A stretch of 64,000 bases of DNA from Wolfiporia cocos. Taxonomy: Eukaryota; Basidiomycota; Agaricomycetes; Polyporales; Phaeolaceae. The stretch spans positions 434,001 to 498,000 of the forward strand of contig JACCLO010000011.1 in the NCBI GenBank assembly GCA_029448655.1. The letters run 5' to 3'. The translations under genes were made by a program, and so were the position numbers. Under the pieces are notes generated by a model. That model searched no databases, was not told the origin of the DNA, and worked only from the letters and a program-made list of their open reading frames with translations. Positions 12,648-22,327 of this stretch are shown piece by piece. Position 1 is the first letter of the stretch. Every line of letters begins with the position of its first letter.

Positions 12648-13370
12648 CCTATCCCGTCTCTGTCCTTCACGCAAAAACCTTCATGTCTATACTGACGACG
12701 TCAGGTAGTCCCGACCACTTCGTCTCGCTCAGTTTATTTCAAGTGGCGTTGTTTGTGTGAAGGAATCTTAGTTGATTACTTGTTACTGGTATGAGTGTAC
12801 TTATCTCACGTAAACCAAGTCGCAGTCAATTTTCCTCGCCCCAGTTCGCGTATATCAGTGCAACGCTAACGATCGCGATGAGAACATACACGTACTACAT
12901 CGCTAGATAGTGTACTCGTGTTTCGCCTTTTCCTCAAAGCAAGGTCGCCCGAAGTCAACTCCCACCGCCATATAGAGCTGGTGCAGGATGCAAAATCTAT
13001 CTTCATCTGTAAAGAGAATCAGTGTTGGATGAATCGATCTCGGGGATCCTGTTCTCTATTCATTCAACCCGCCACATTTGTTAATGGCTCTCTCGTTCGG
13101 CATCCTTCCACTTATCAGAACTATGATATCTGGCGTGGACTGTGTATTCTGCCAAGAGTTATTGTAGTCTGACAAATTCAACTGCTCCGGATCTCCAACT
13201 ATCACCGATAGTGAAAGGTATGTAATGATCATGATGGTTCTATCCTAACTGTGATATTGATGTGTGTTGTCGTCAACATCTCGCACCATGCAGTACCCGA
13301 GTCTAACAGTTGCTGTGCGGATGCCCTGGCTACGGCTTGATCAGCTCTCATGGGTAGAGTTTCAGTCAAT
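12648..13370. other. Intergenic, nothing recognised
   Basis: No gene with recognisable features. The 84-aa frame at 12918-13172 has no domain that I know and no splice partners. Confidence 0.5.
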
Positions 13371-14063
13371 TATCTTAATCTGCCAACTGCCCTTCGCTTA
13401 AGAAATTGCAGTTGCGAGCTAGGTTTGCACGCAGATTAATCTGCTAGCTGCGGCAGATTAATCTACTGTGACAATAAAATGGTACAACCAGGATTCGAAC
13501 CAAGGACCTTAGTGCAGATGAGAATAAGAGCATCGCAGCATATGTTAGCCAACTGAGCTACAGTGTAACTAGTATCTGTCCCATTTTAAGCAATATATAG
13601 AGTATTTTGTAAACTTCATTTTCGCAGTTTAACATCTTCCATAACACAAATACAAATGAATCTGCCTCTAAAGACCTGTGATTCCAGTGTATTCAGCTTT
13701 CCCATGGTGAGTTGCTCCAGGTAAAGCATGGTAAATCAAGCTACCACTATCATTGATTTCTGTATGCTTGTTGGAGCAGTTAGTTGCCTTGATGATTTGC
13801 GAAAATTGTGTGTAGAATTTGCGTTATATATATTTTGATTGGTCAAGGGTAACTGTTGCCACTATGGCTCAGCTGGCTAATTATGCTGCGGTGCTCTTAT
13901 TCTGATCTGTGCTAAGGTCCTTTGTTCGAATCCAGGATGTATCATTTTATTGTCACAGTAGATTAATCTGCCGCAGCAAGCAGATTAATCTGCGTGCAAA
14001 CCTAGCTCGCAACTGCGATTTCTTAAGTGAAGGGCAGTTGGCAGATTAAGATAATTGACTGAA
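13371..14063. mobile_element. Palindromic element with tRNA-like arms
   Basis: A 693-bp unit has inverted arms of about 210 bp that begin TTCAGTCAATTATC. Near the arm tips the palindromic motif GCAGATTAATCTGC is repeated. Each arm contains a tRNA-like sequence with a pol III A box (TAGCTCAGTTGGCTAA on the minus strand in the left arm) and B box (GGTTCGAATCC in the left arm, TGTTCGAATCC in the right). I could not see a target duplication. The layout suggests either two inverted tRNA-derived SINE-like units or a foldback element that captured a tRNA. Confidence 0.7.
13480..13565 (-). tRNA. tRNA-like sequence, probably not functional
   Basis: The minus strand reads a good A box (TAGCTCAGTTGGCTAA), a perfect B box (GGTTCGAATCC) and ends near TTGTACCA. 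The acceptor stem does not pair convincingly, and the middle is too long and irregular for a confident anticodon arm. A similar copy lies in the other arm at about 13860-13945 on the plus strand. I therefore call it a tRNA-derived repeat head and not a working tRNA gene. Confidence 0.4.
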
Positions 14064-14683
14064 GTCCCTCCTCATGGCACCCATGAATGCAGTTGTTAAG
14101 TTACGTCCAGTATGCAATTTACCAAGTAGTGAATCAAAACATACTGTCCAGATAGCAATGGACTATATACACAGAGCCTCCCGTACTTATATCATCAATG
14201 CTTGGACTTCAAAGACTGTTGCAGCCCTATACAATGGAGAATGTGCTCATAGCGGCGTATGGCTGGCTTATGGCAGAGAGATACTTGTCAGGTGCTCATT
14301 CCTCAGCCAGACAAAACACATGTGAGTGGTGCTAACAAAAAGTAGTCGTCACAGTGACTGTCAGTATACTGGACCACCTCATCAGCTTTCGAAGGGAGAT
14401 ATTATTCGTATGGAAACAGCCTTGGTCGGCTGTGCATGCATTGATTACCTTCAATCGGTACTCAGGCCAGGCAAGCTTGCTGTTCATTGCATACGGTAAT
14501 GGATCTTGCTATTGAGAAGTTTATGGACTGAGGATGCATGCCTCATAGTACTTGCGGGTCATCAATCCACCCCGCTTGGAATGATGGTATGTACCCTACA
14601 TAATCCTGATGATGGACGCTGAAACTTTGAGCAGACGTGAGTGCAGCATATTGTGGCAATACAATCGAAATATTCTGTGATTT
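14064..14683. other. Spacer between foldback element and solo LTR
   Basis: The 83-aa plus frame at 14074-14325 has no recognised domain. It may be decayed transposon sequence, since it lies between two mobile elements. Nothing else is seen. Confidence 0.4.
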
Positions 14684-15495
14684 ATTCGTGTCACGGATTT
14701 ATCCGGGGCATTTCCTCCTCTTTTACTATTTCAGAATTAAAGTCGTGCAGCGGTCGTACTATTGACCTAGAGCACTCAGCACAACAGCCTCTACCACGCC
14801 CATGTCTCTGGAAGGTGGTAGAAGATTATCGGATCACGTGACCTACTGAATAGAGATCACGTGATCTACTAACTTTCTAGATTAGATAGTGGGACTAGGT
14901 ACCATCACAGGTGGCTATGTCCCAGGTTACTATCTTATCTAAGTAAATGGTTGGTCGTCAATGGCCTCCCACATCATGATGTCATCCCTTAAAAATAGGA
15001 TTAATGACCTCATCTCAACTCTAGACCATTACTGGTCTAGAATATGACCTCATGTGTTATTCTTAGCGCGGCCCGCTTATCCTATAGGGATTAGACAGCG
15101 GCCCGCTGACTATTGACATATGACACATAAAGTCATTTTACCAAGCCGGCGCCTACATTACTGTGGCGCCATCATAACACAGATGTGCCGCCATTACTGG
15201 CATTATGGCGCCATACCATGTGCACAGACCTCTACTTTAGGATAACACCTATTGACTAGTAGACTAGGGTCTTGCATGTATATAAGTAGTAGGTCTAAGC
15301 GCCCTGAAGGCCTTAGACTTAGCAATCTAAGAAGCAGTGAGAAATCGCTTTGGGGGCATTTCCCTGTCCTTTCCTCTGAAGACACGACTCTTGCTGTTTC
15401 GACATGCGCCCCACTGGCCTATGGCCCTTTAGTTAGGGCTCTCCTTTGGACTCTGCGCCGGCAGCCTGAGACGTCACAAGGATTGTGACAATTCG
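14684..15495. repeat. Solo LTR with TSD ATTCG
   Basis: The LTR (14689-15490, 802 bp) starts TGTCACGG and ends TTGTGACA, giving the TGTCAC/GTGACA inverted ends of retroviral-type LTRs. It is flanked by the 5-bp duplication ATTCG (14684-14688 and 15491-15495). A TATA-like ATGTATATAAG lies at about 15276. No internal retrotransposon sequence adjoins it, so it is a solo LTR left by recombination. The ends match the solo LTR at 50271-50985. Confidence 0.9.
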
Positions 15496-16011
15496 AAGTT
15501 GCAAGGCATTCGCTATCCTGAATGGTGTATATTGCATCATAAATAGTGCAACATCGCAATGTCAGCCACTCCATCGATATTTTGATGTTTCTATTGCTCA
15601 AGCATGATGCATATAGTTATACTTATTTTGCAGGTCTATGGTCTTTGGGATAATAGAAAATCAGTCAAACATGCACTTATTGGTGGATTCATTGTCTGCT
15701 TTACCTGCTCCATGATTTTTGTATTGATCACTGAAATGGTTATCCTTTGTAAGTGTATAGCCATACTTTGAGGAGTGCGGCTCGGTCGGAATCGTATTAC
15801 AGCCCAGCTATCCTACTTCAGCTTCCTATCTGCTTGTATCATTACCTCAAAGCCTGCTTACATCAGCAAAATCCTACTTTGCTAGTCTAGAGAAATTAGG
15901 GACGGATTAGATCTAATCCAGCTGGATTATCCCAGAATAGGAAGATTAGAGATTTACAAAACCCCCTCCTGGATAACTTAATCAAGCTGGAGCCTAATTA
16001 TTTCTAATCGG

Positions 16012-16053
16012 GCTCAATTAGAGCTCAATTAGAGCTCAATTAGAGCTGATTAG
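16012..16053. repeat. 11-bp tandem repeat AGAGCTCAATT
   Basis: AGAGCTCAATT-type units are repeated about three and a half times, in a region also rich in ATTAG/CTAAT motifs. Confidence 0.8.
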
Positions 16054-16506
16054 ATCTTGATTTGACAGTGGTTGTGCTTTCATTCACAGCATGCACACTT
16101 GATAGAAATATATTGATGTTATATCACTACATACAATGCCGAACGTTGTTGAAGCGGTACGGTCTCATGGCTGGCCAGACTGGGGCCGCCGTTTGTCAAC
16201 ACAACCAAGTCATGACTTAGTCTGGGGGCTCCCTTGTTTTACTCTGGGCTCTTGTTGCTCGATCTGGGGCTGATGTTCTCCGATATCACCATTGCTGGGG
16301 TTCCACTACCAGGCCGTTCAAGGCAGAAGCACGAGGGCATGGCAGGAAGGGTAGGAAGGAGGCAGAGGTCGAGGGGGCGCTGGCATGGGGAATTGCGCTG
16401 GCATGGGGGAGCGGAGAGGGAGGCAGGCAGGCTATCCCAGCCCGGGTGGAGATGTGAGTGCAGAGCCATGGGGAGGGTTGGGACTCACCTCATGTGACCC
16501 TTGGAC

Positions 16507-16555
16507 GAGGCTGGGTTGGGTGAGGCTGGGTTGGGTGAGGCTGGGTTGGGTGAGG
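16507..16555. repeat. 15-bp minisatellite GAGGCTGGGTTGGGT
   Basis: Three perfect tandem copies plus a partial fourth. Strong strand skew (G and T on the plus strand) creates long spurious open frames on both strands. Confidence 0.9.
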
Positions 16556-17027
16556 ATGATGGTGTGCAAGAGCACACACAAAGTGCTGGGCCAGATAGGG
16601 GTGGGGCATGGGGACACAGGAGCCGAGGCAGGAGCGCTGCGAGCTGGGCTGTTGATTGGGCAGTGAAATCGCATGGTGGCCGCGGCACGACCGGGCTGGG
16701 TTAGGAGGCGAAACGTGCAGGTGGATATAGCAATGTGAGCCGGGCAGCTGGACGAAATCATGGGCAGGGCGTGCGGGTGGGATGTGGGACAGGACATTGG
16801 GTGGTGGGTGGTGGGTGTGCAGACACCGGTTGCAGAGCAGGATGGCGTGCAGGACGGCTAACTCAAGGGGGCGCGCTGGCGGAATAGCCGGAGGCACGCA
16901 GTTAAGTGAGCTGCACTGCCTGCCTTGTGGTTAGCAATAGTATAAAGGGGGTGGTACTAGGGTAGTATACCTTTGCTCATTTGTACCTAAATCCCGAGTG
17001 GTAGTCAGTAATCGACTTGGCTGGCCG

Positions 17028-17997
17028 GACTTGAGTAGTGTTGCCGAAGTTCATTTCGGTTCAGGTTCAGGGGGGTCTAGGGCTGAACCTAGAGCCGAAC
17101 CAACTACAGGGAGCCTGAACCTGAACCTGAACCTGGACTGAACCTGCTGAACCAGTTCATCAGGTTTGGTTCATGGTTCAAACTAGGTTTGAACCACTAA
17201 GTTACTTGCTTTTATAGAGTGTAAAAATAATAGTCTGGACACCAACTTTGTGTACCTTTCTATGTATACCAATTGTCTACCTCATTCCCGGCACTATTGA
17301 ACCCACTAAAGTAACCACACTTCAAGTTCTGCAGTGTCTCCATTTGGTGTCTATTGGGCTGCTGCATTCCAATGTGGCTCTTAGTCTTGATTAGAGTGGT
17401 AAACATGACTTTTTGATGCATAACAATCACCCAAGGCAGCCATTTTGAGCAGTTCAGTAATCAGAGTTCATGAGTGTGAGTTAGCCTGAGGCAAAGCTCA
17501 ATAACAAAACATTCTTAGACAACTCTGTATATAACCTAGGATCATGGATATGAAGTGAAATATTATCTTCTACATTTCTTACTTCATCTGACAGCAACAA
17601 ATGCAGCCCAATGCCACAGAAAGCATGGTAATCCCAACATGGGGTTGAGCCCTTGCCATATTGGGAGACTAGAGTATATGAGTGTTGATGCTTGCTATGG
17701 TGAAGCCAGCTGTACATAACTTACTGCAACAACACTATAGTAAAGATGGCAAGAACATAATCATAATTTATGCTTATCCACCAGTGACTACACAGAATAT
17801 GTTAATGCTAAGTGGTTCAAGGTTCAGTCCAGTTCAAACCTGGTTCAAGGGTACCCATGGTCCCCCTGAACCAAGAACCGAACCTTGATGTCCTACCCTG
17901 AACCGGACCTGGACTGAACCTGAACCTAGGTTCAGTTCAGGCGGTTCAGGTTCTGAACCTTGGTTCTGAACTGAACTTCAGCAAAACTAGACTTGGG
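17028..17997. mobile_element. hAT-type MITE rich in GGTTCAG/CTGAACC
   Basis: The element (17036-17989, 954 bp) has diverged terminal inverted repeats TAGTGTTGCCGAAGTTC and, at the other end, TAGTTTTGCTGAAGTTC. The flanking 8-bp duplication is GACTTGAG / GACTTGGG (7 of 8). Both ends are packed with GAACCT hexamers. An 8-bp duplication and a TAGTG-type end fit the hAT superfamily. It has no transposase. Confidence 0.8.
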
Positions 17998-18783
17998 CTG
18001 CTGTTTGTCAACACACATAACCCAGCCGGATGCGGCGCACCTATTGTGTTGCCATGGGTGGCAGGAGCTTGCTTCTTCATTGCAGATCGGCTTCATCAGG
18101 TCAGTACATGACAACAGGAACGGCCCGGGCACGAGCAATCCCAGCATGGCGAAGATACACTCAACCAGATGTTAGTGCACCGTGCTCAGTATCAACAAGA
18201 TAGAAGAGTCACTTAAACTGCCAGTGTGCAGAGCAACGAAGTATATAAGGCTAGGGAACATGTACATACCAGCATACATCCACCCCAATCCAGTTATACC
18301 TGAGCAAGATCAATGGTGGGCAGTAGACGATGGCCATGGCGTCGAGGCAGTCAGTCCATAATGGTAGTCAAGGAACAAGGGACGAAGCACTGGCGTTGCT
18401 CTGCAATCTGTGGCTGTAATGCACGCACCTGAAATAAGCGCTCAGCAATGCCGGTTAGAAAGATTAGAAAGATTAGGATGAATTAGGAAAGCAGATTATC
18501 CCCAATACATGTGCCACAATGTATCTAGGATGTATTTCAAGCTGCCATGGACTGTTTCATGGTAATTCAGCATCCCAGTGACATCCACTATGATTCTAGC
18601 AATTATGTGTGAACTAGGACAGGATTAGGGCAGGATTAGTGTGAGATTAGGAGAATGAACCACGTTTATGCAGATTAAATGAATTAAATCCAAGCTAGGA
18701 AAGTTGAGACCTAATTAGCTCCTAATTTCTCTAAAATAGTAAAGTCAATTTTTCCTGATGTATGTGATCGGCATCATATGGGG
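17998..18783. other. Spacer, no gene
   Basis: No gene is supported. The left edge (17998-18035) continues the sequence broken by the MITE. AT-rich ATTAG/CTAAT motifs near 18640-18740 resemble those at 15885-16050. Confidence 0.4.
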
Positions 18784-18853
18784 AGGAATGGACTTGAGGT
18801 TAATTACCCAGCGGGTTTGTGTAGATAAGCACCAAGTATCACGTGAATATCAA

Positions 18854-20619
18854 GAGAGAGAGAGAGACAACCACTTATATCCCGCAGTCAGTATCCTAAG
18901 TACATGTGCGGCAGCTAACGAGAGCCCAAGGTCGAAGGTGATAGTTCACGATAGTTACGAGTAGGGTGGTGTGCGGGTTTGTACTTCTGTTAGGTATCGT
19001 AGGAGAGGGTGAGCAGATGGTAGAAGCCCCGAGGTTAGGCGACACCAATCGCTCTAGTGATACGTATATAGAAAAGAAAAGAAAAGAAAAGAAAAGGGAG
19101 GTTAAAACTAATAGAAAAAGTACGTAGCAGAAGAACCCGGACTTCTTGCAAGGTGTTGTGTGGGAAGGCGGTCAGGTACAAGAACGGATAGTCATGGATA
19201 CGCGTCCGTGGAAGTGGGAGGAGATGACGCCGTAGTTGAAATCATGGATAGCGCTCTCGAGCGCTTTGAGTATATGGCCGTCGTCGGCATCGGTGAACGA
19301 GAGTAGAACAGAGGAGTGCGTCTTGTGGTCAGGGATGTTGGGGTTCATCCAACGTATGAAGTGAGGTTCAAAGGGGTATGGTCGTGGAGCAATGGTGTAG
19401 AAGGGAGTTCGACTGAGTGCGTAGAAGAATTCGTCGGCAATGTCTTGATTGGTAACGCGAGTGCCGTCATCGTAGCGACATGCGATGCCGTTGATTTGGA
19501 CAGTGTAAGTGTTAGGGATCGGGGTGGGAGGTCTGGTATTGCGAATCATGTCGAGGGAAGGTGTAGGTCCTATGGGGTGGTCATACATGGGAGGTTCCAG
19601 GAGGGCTGTCATAGTTTGGTCAACCCAAAGCGGTCTGCATGATTGAGGAGGAGAATCGTCGGTGGTGTCCGTAGGTGTAGCCATGGAGGGAGGAGTGGTT
19701 ATGGGTGATGGGAGTGGGGGTGCGGATGGGTTGGGTGACTGAGAAACAGGTGAGCGAGTTGGGGGAGTGATACGTCGGCCATCAGGGCCAAAATATTGGG
19801 GAAACATGGCACGTTCAGCAGGGGTGCCATAATTGATGGCGTAGTCTTCGGCGGATAGTTCCAAAGGAGTGGGCGTGGGCGAGTTGTGGGTGAGTTGGGG
19901 GTGAGCAGTGTCGTCCGAATCCGCTGTATGAGCGGATGGTGTGGGGGAGTGGTTGCGTGTGGGAGGAGGCGGTGGGGTAGTGGACTGTTTAGGTGATTTG
20001 ACGGTGACAGTCGGGGGTGGGGTAATCGCTGGTGAGGTTACAGGAGGGGTAGGGTTGGGAGTAGGTGGTTTGTTGGGTACCCAATGGAGTTTGGGCAGGG
20101 GTGTTTTGCGTCGTGGAATTCGGGATGTGGTGACTAAGCGTTTGATGTATGGCGCCTGATGGGTCTGGATAGTGGTGCGTGCAGCAGGCGGTGAGGGTGG
20201 AGGTGTGGGAATAGGGTAGGGCATAGGGTTGGGAAAAGTAGGCGCCAGAATGGCATCTAAGTGGTTGGCGAGTTGGCGGACTGTGTCTCGCACTGTGAGT
20301 AAGGTGAGGGCTTCGGTGTGAGCGATTTTGTCAGCTCCATGTTGGATTGCGGTAAAGAGGTAGGATACGTGAGTCTTCCAAAGTGGAAGAGCATAGTTGG
20401 AGGAGTTGGTTTCGTGTGCCCGGTGGATACTCTGGGCAGCGTTGAAAAGTAGATCAAATGCAAAGGTGGCTGATGTGGTTTCGGTTTGGACCCTCTGGGT
20501 GTTGGGGACGGTGCGTTGGGTGTTCATGGTGGGAGAGACGGTGCGTGGGGGTCGGCGTATGGGTGGACGGTACGTGAGCGCCTAAGGCGATGGTGGTGGT
20601 AAGTGAGAAAGGAGGGTCT
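18854..20619 (-). mobile_element. Retroposon inserted in the MITE
   Basis: The insert is flanked by a 15-bp direct repeat, as expected of target-primed (LINE-type) integration. It carries one long minus-strand ORF encoding an ORF1/gag-like protein. At its inferred 3' end lie simple repeats: (CTTTT)n at 19070-19098 and (CT)n at 18854-18866, on the minus strand. There is no reverse transcriptase, so it is either internally deleted or a non-autonomous unit. Confidence 0.7.
19172..20527 (-). CDS. Proline-rich ORF1/gag-like protein of the retroposon
   Basis: One uninterrupted 451-codon ORF. Residues 1-95 are helical and alanine/threonine-rich. Residues 100-300 are very rich in Pro, Thr and Ser and are probably disordered. 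Residues about 330-440 are folded-looking, with YTVQINGIACRYDDGTRV and, later, KTHSSVLLSFTDADDG. That block resembles the RRM-like segment of Tad1-type non-LTR ORF1 proteins in fungi, which precedes zinc knuckles in complete elements. No zinc knuckle follows here; the ORF ends soon after. The gene lies in a 15-bp direct repeat-bounded insert within a MITE and is intact. Assignment to a LINE ORF1 is an inference from one motif and context. A domesticated or unknown gene is possible. Confidence 0.55.
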   Translation of the reverse strand: MNTQRTVPNTQRVQTETTSATFAFDLLFNAAQSIHRAHETNSSNYALPLWKTHVSYLFTAIQHGADKIAHTEALTLLTVRDTVRQLANHLDAILAPTFPNPMPYPIPTPPPSPPAARTTIQTHQAPYIKRLVTTSRIPRRKTPLPKLHWVPNKPPTPNPTPPVTSPAITPPPTVTVKSPKQSTTPPPPPTRNHSPTPSAHTADSDDTAHPQLTHNSPTPTPLELSAEDYAINYGTPAERAMFPQYFGPDGRRITPPTRSPVSQSPNPSAPPLPSPITTPPSMATPTDTTDDSPPQSCRPLWVDQTMTALLEPPMYDHPIGPTPSLDMIRNTRPPTPIPNTYTVQINGIACRYDDGTRVTNQDIADEFFYALSRTPFYTIAPRPYPFEPHFIRWMNPNIPDHKTHSSVLLSFTDADDGHILKALESAIHDFNYGVISSHFHGRVSMTIRSCT

Positions 20620-21196
20620 TCACGTGAATATCAATGCGTCGGGTGAGCACCTCTGAGTGTCCTATTGACAAACGTTGAACGTTTTGGACGGCCCATCCCT
20701 ATGATAATGAAACAGCTGTGCCGCAGATATATCATAGGATTAAAGCATATATCGTAGCACTGTACGTACACTGGGCAAATGCCTTGCTTGTCCACTTAGT
20801 AATTGGCGCGAAGTGCATGCTATACATTCTGACTTATATAGAAGAGTCGTCAAAGCTCAACAAGAAATTGCATGTGCGACGCCCTAACTATATGCTACTG
20901 TGCATCATCTACCAGTTGGGCCTGACCTATGCACGGCTACTTGACAGCTGCATCTAAATATGGAGCAAAGCCGGTCTGTGCACCATAATCAGTCATTTAA
21001 TATTCATCCCGTGTCAGCTACAGTACGGCAGAGTTCATACTACGTGGCACCCTACACGACGAAGTTGTGTCCTCATCACACAACTTAGTGGCGGGCGAGC
21101 AGACTCAGAGGCGCTCACCCGACGCGTCGATATTCACGTGATACTTGGCGCTTATCTACGCAAACCCGCTGGGTAATTAACCTCAAGTAGGAATGG

Positions 21197-22327
21197 TAGG
21201 ACTCTGGCTTCTCCCTCAGGCAGTGATCACGTATTGATATGATCAATTAGACGATGTACGACTTGTTTGTCCTCGCGCTGCTCGTGGCGAACACACTGAG
21301 CAGACCTCGTCGATACGATTCTGAGATTTTGACGAATCTCTTCCGAAATGGTCTATGGTCATTTCTGGTACGTTGCTCCGTGACAGTGTATTATTTGTAG
21401 TACTCAATAGTCTGTTCTCAGGGCATATCTGGTAAGCTACATTTTGTCTTCTATCCACATTGAAAACTAATCGACCGGGCTTAATAGCTCTACGGCTTGG
21501 GCATCTGTTGACGAGTATCGTTGGGACAGTGAATACAGTTATTCCGATTTATTTTCCAACTCATCTAACTCTCTGGCTCTGTCATGCAGGGAGAACAGTT
21601 TTACCTGATAACTTTGTGCGTGCATCGCGTGTCCTCTGTGTGACGCTGATATAACGGCAACGTTGCAGAATCGCTTGGTCTCTCGACAGCGTTATCAGCT
21701 TCCGTCTTTTCCTCAGCATGAAAGAAGTACAAGTAAAGACCAAGTCCACGTGGAGGTCTGTGGGAAAGTCTCATTCTGTGTATGTCTTGAAGGAAATAGA
21801 GATAGGCATGCGTTGATGGCAAGTTGAATGGAGAACTTAGATTAAGGCCGAAGCTCATCTAGTACGTATCTAACTTCAATCCGCTGAAATCGCATTCGTG
21901 GCTAATTTTTTTGCGGCGAGAGTAAACGTCAGCTCTGTAGTCGATCAATTGACGCACTTCAATATTTATCTACTTGACGTATATGCAGCGTACACGCTAA
22001 TTATATTATTTCATGCGCATTTGTCGATGACTACATGCGAGACAGATTGAACGCCCGTAGTAGCTTGAGAAGAACGATGGGGAGCTATGTTGGCCCGACT
22101 GACGGTGTACAATTCAAGCTGAAGAAAATGACTTACAGTACTTTGGGTCTTTTTTAGAGCTTGAAGCCCACCTGCGTAAGTGTTCTGCAGTCTACGGCCT
22201 ATCTGAGCTGGCTTGCTACGTCCGCATATTGATCTTTGGCGAAATGAGGCCGTACAATCGAACTACATACATGATCTGTCTTTCATGGTTTGGGATATCT
22301 TTGACCATTACATGTCTCCCCATTTGC
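21197..22327. other. Intergenic, nothing recognised
   Basis: No supported gene. It includes the 3' flank of the minus-strand GH35 gene. Frames such as 21601-21858 (minus) have no recognisable features. Confidence 0.5.

Larger units (their letters stand above)
15496..17027. other. Non-coding spacer with minisatellites
   Basis: No gene is supported. Overlapping frames on both strands at 16230-16900 arise from G/C-skewed low-complexity sequence. The region holds a short tandem repeat at 16012-16053 and a minisatellite at 16507-16555. At 16163-16205 there is a second copy of the sequence into which the MITE at 17036 inserted. Confidence 0.5.
18784..21196. mobile_element. ACTTGAGG-family MITE carrying a nested retroposon
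   Basis: The outer element (18792-21188) has about 60-bp TIRs starting ACTTGAGGTTAATTACCC and a perfect 8-bp duplication AGGAATGG (18784-18791 and 21189-21196). Its left TIR is interrupted. TCACGTGAATATCAA occurs at 18839-18853 and again at 20620-20634, bracketing 1766 bp of foreign DNA. Without that insert the element is 616 bp, close to the 637 bp of its relative at 12002-12638. The right TIR matches the left TIR only when the two halves are read across the insert. Confidence 0.87.

Noticed and set aside
16230..16900. Several overlapping 67-135 aa ORFs on both strands
   Set aside because: They arise from a G-rich, repeat-containing low-complexity region and encode repetitive peptides.
15886..18740. 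Possible large TIR element bounded by TAGAGAAATTAGG and its inverse
   Set aside because: Similarity is only about 13 bp plus AT-rich ATTAG motifs that are common here, and no target duplication is visible.
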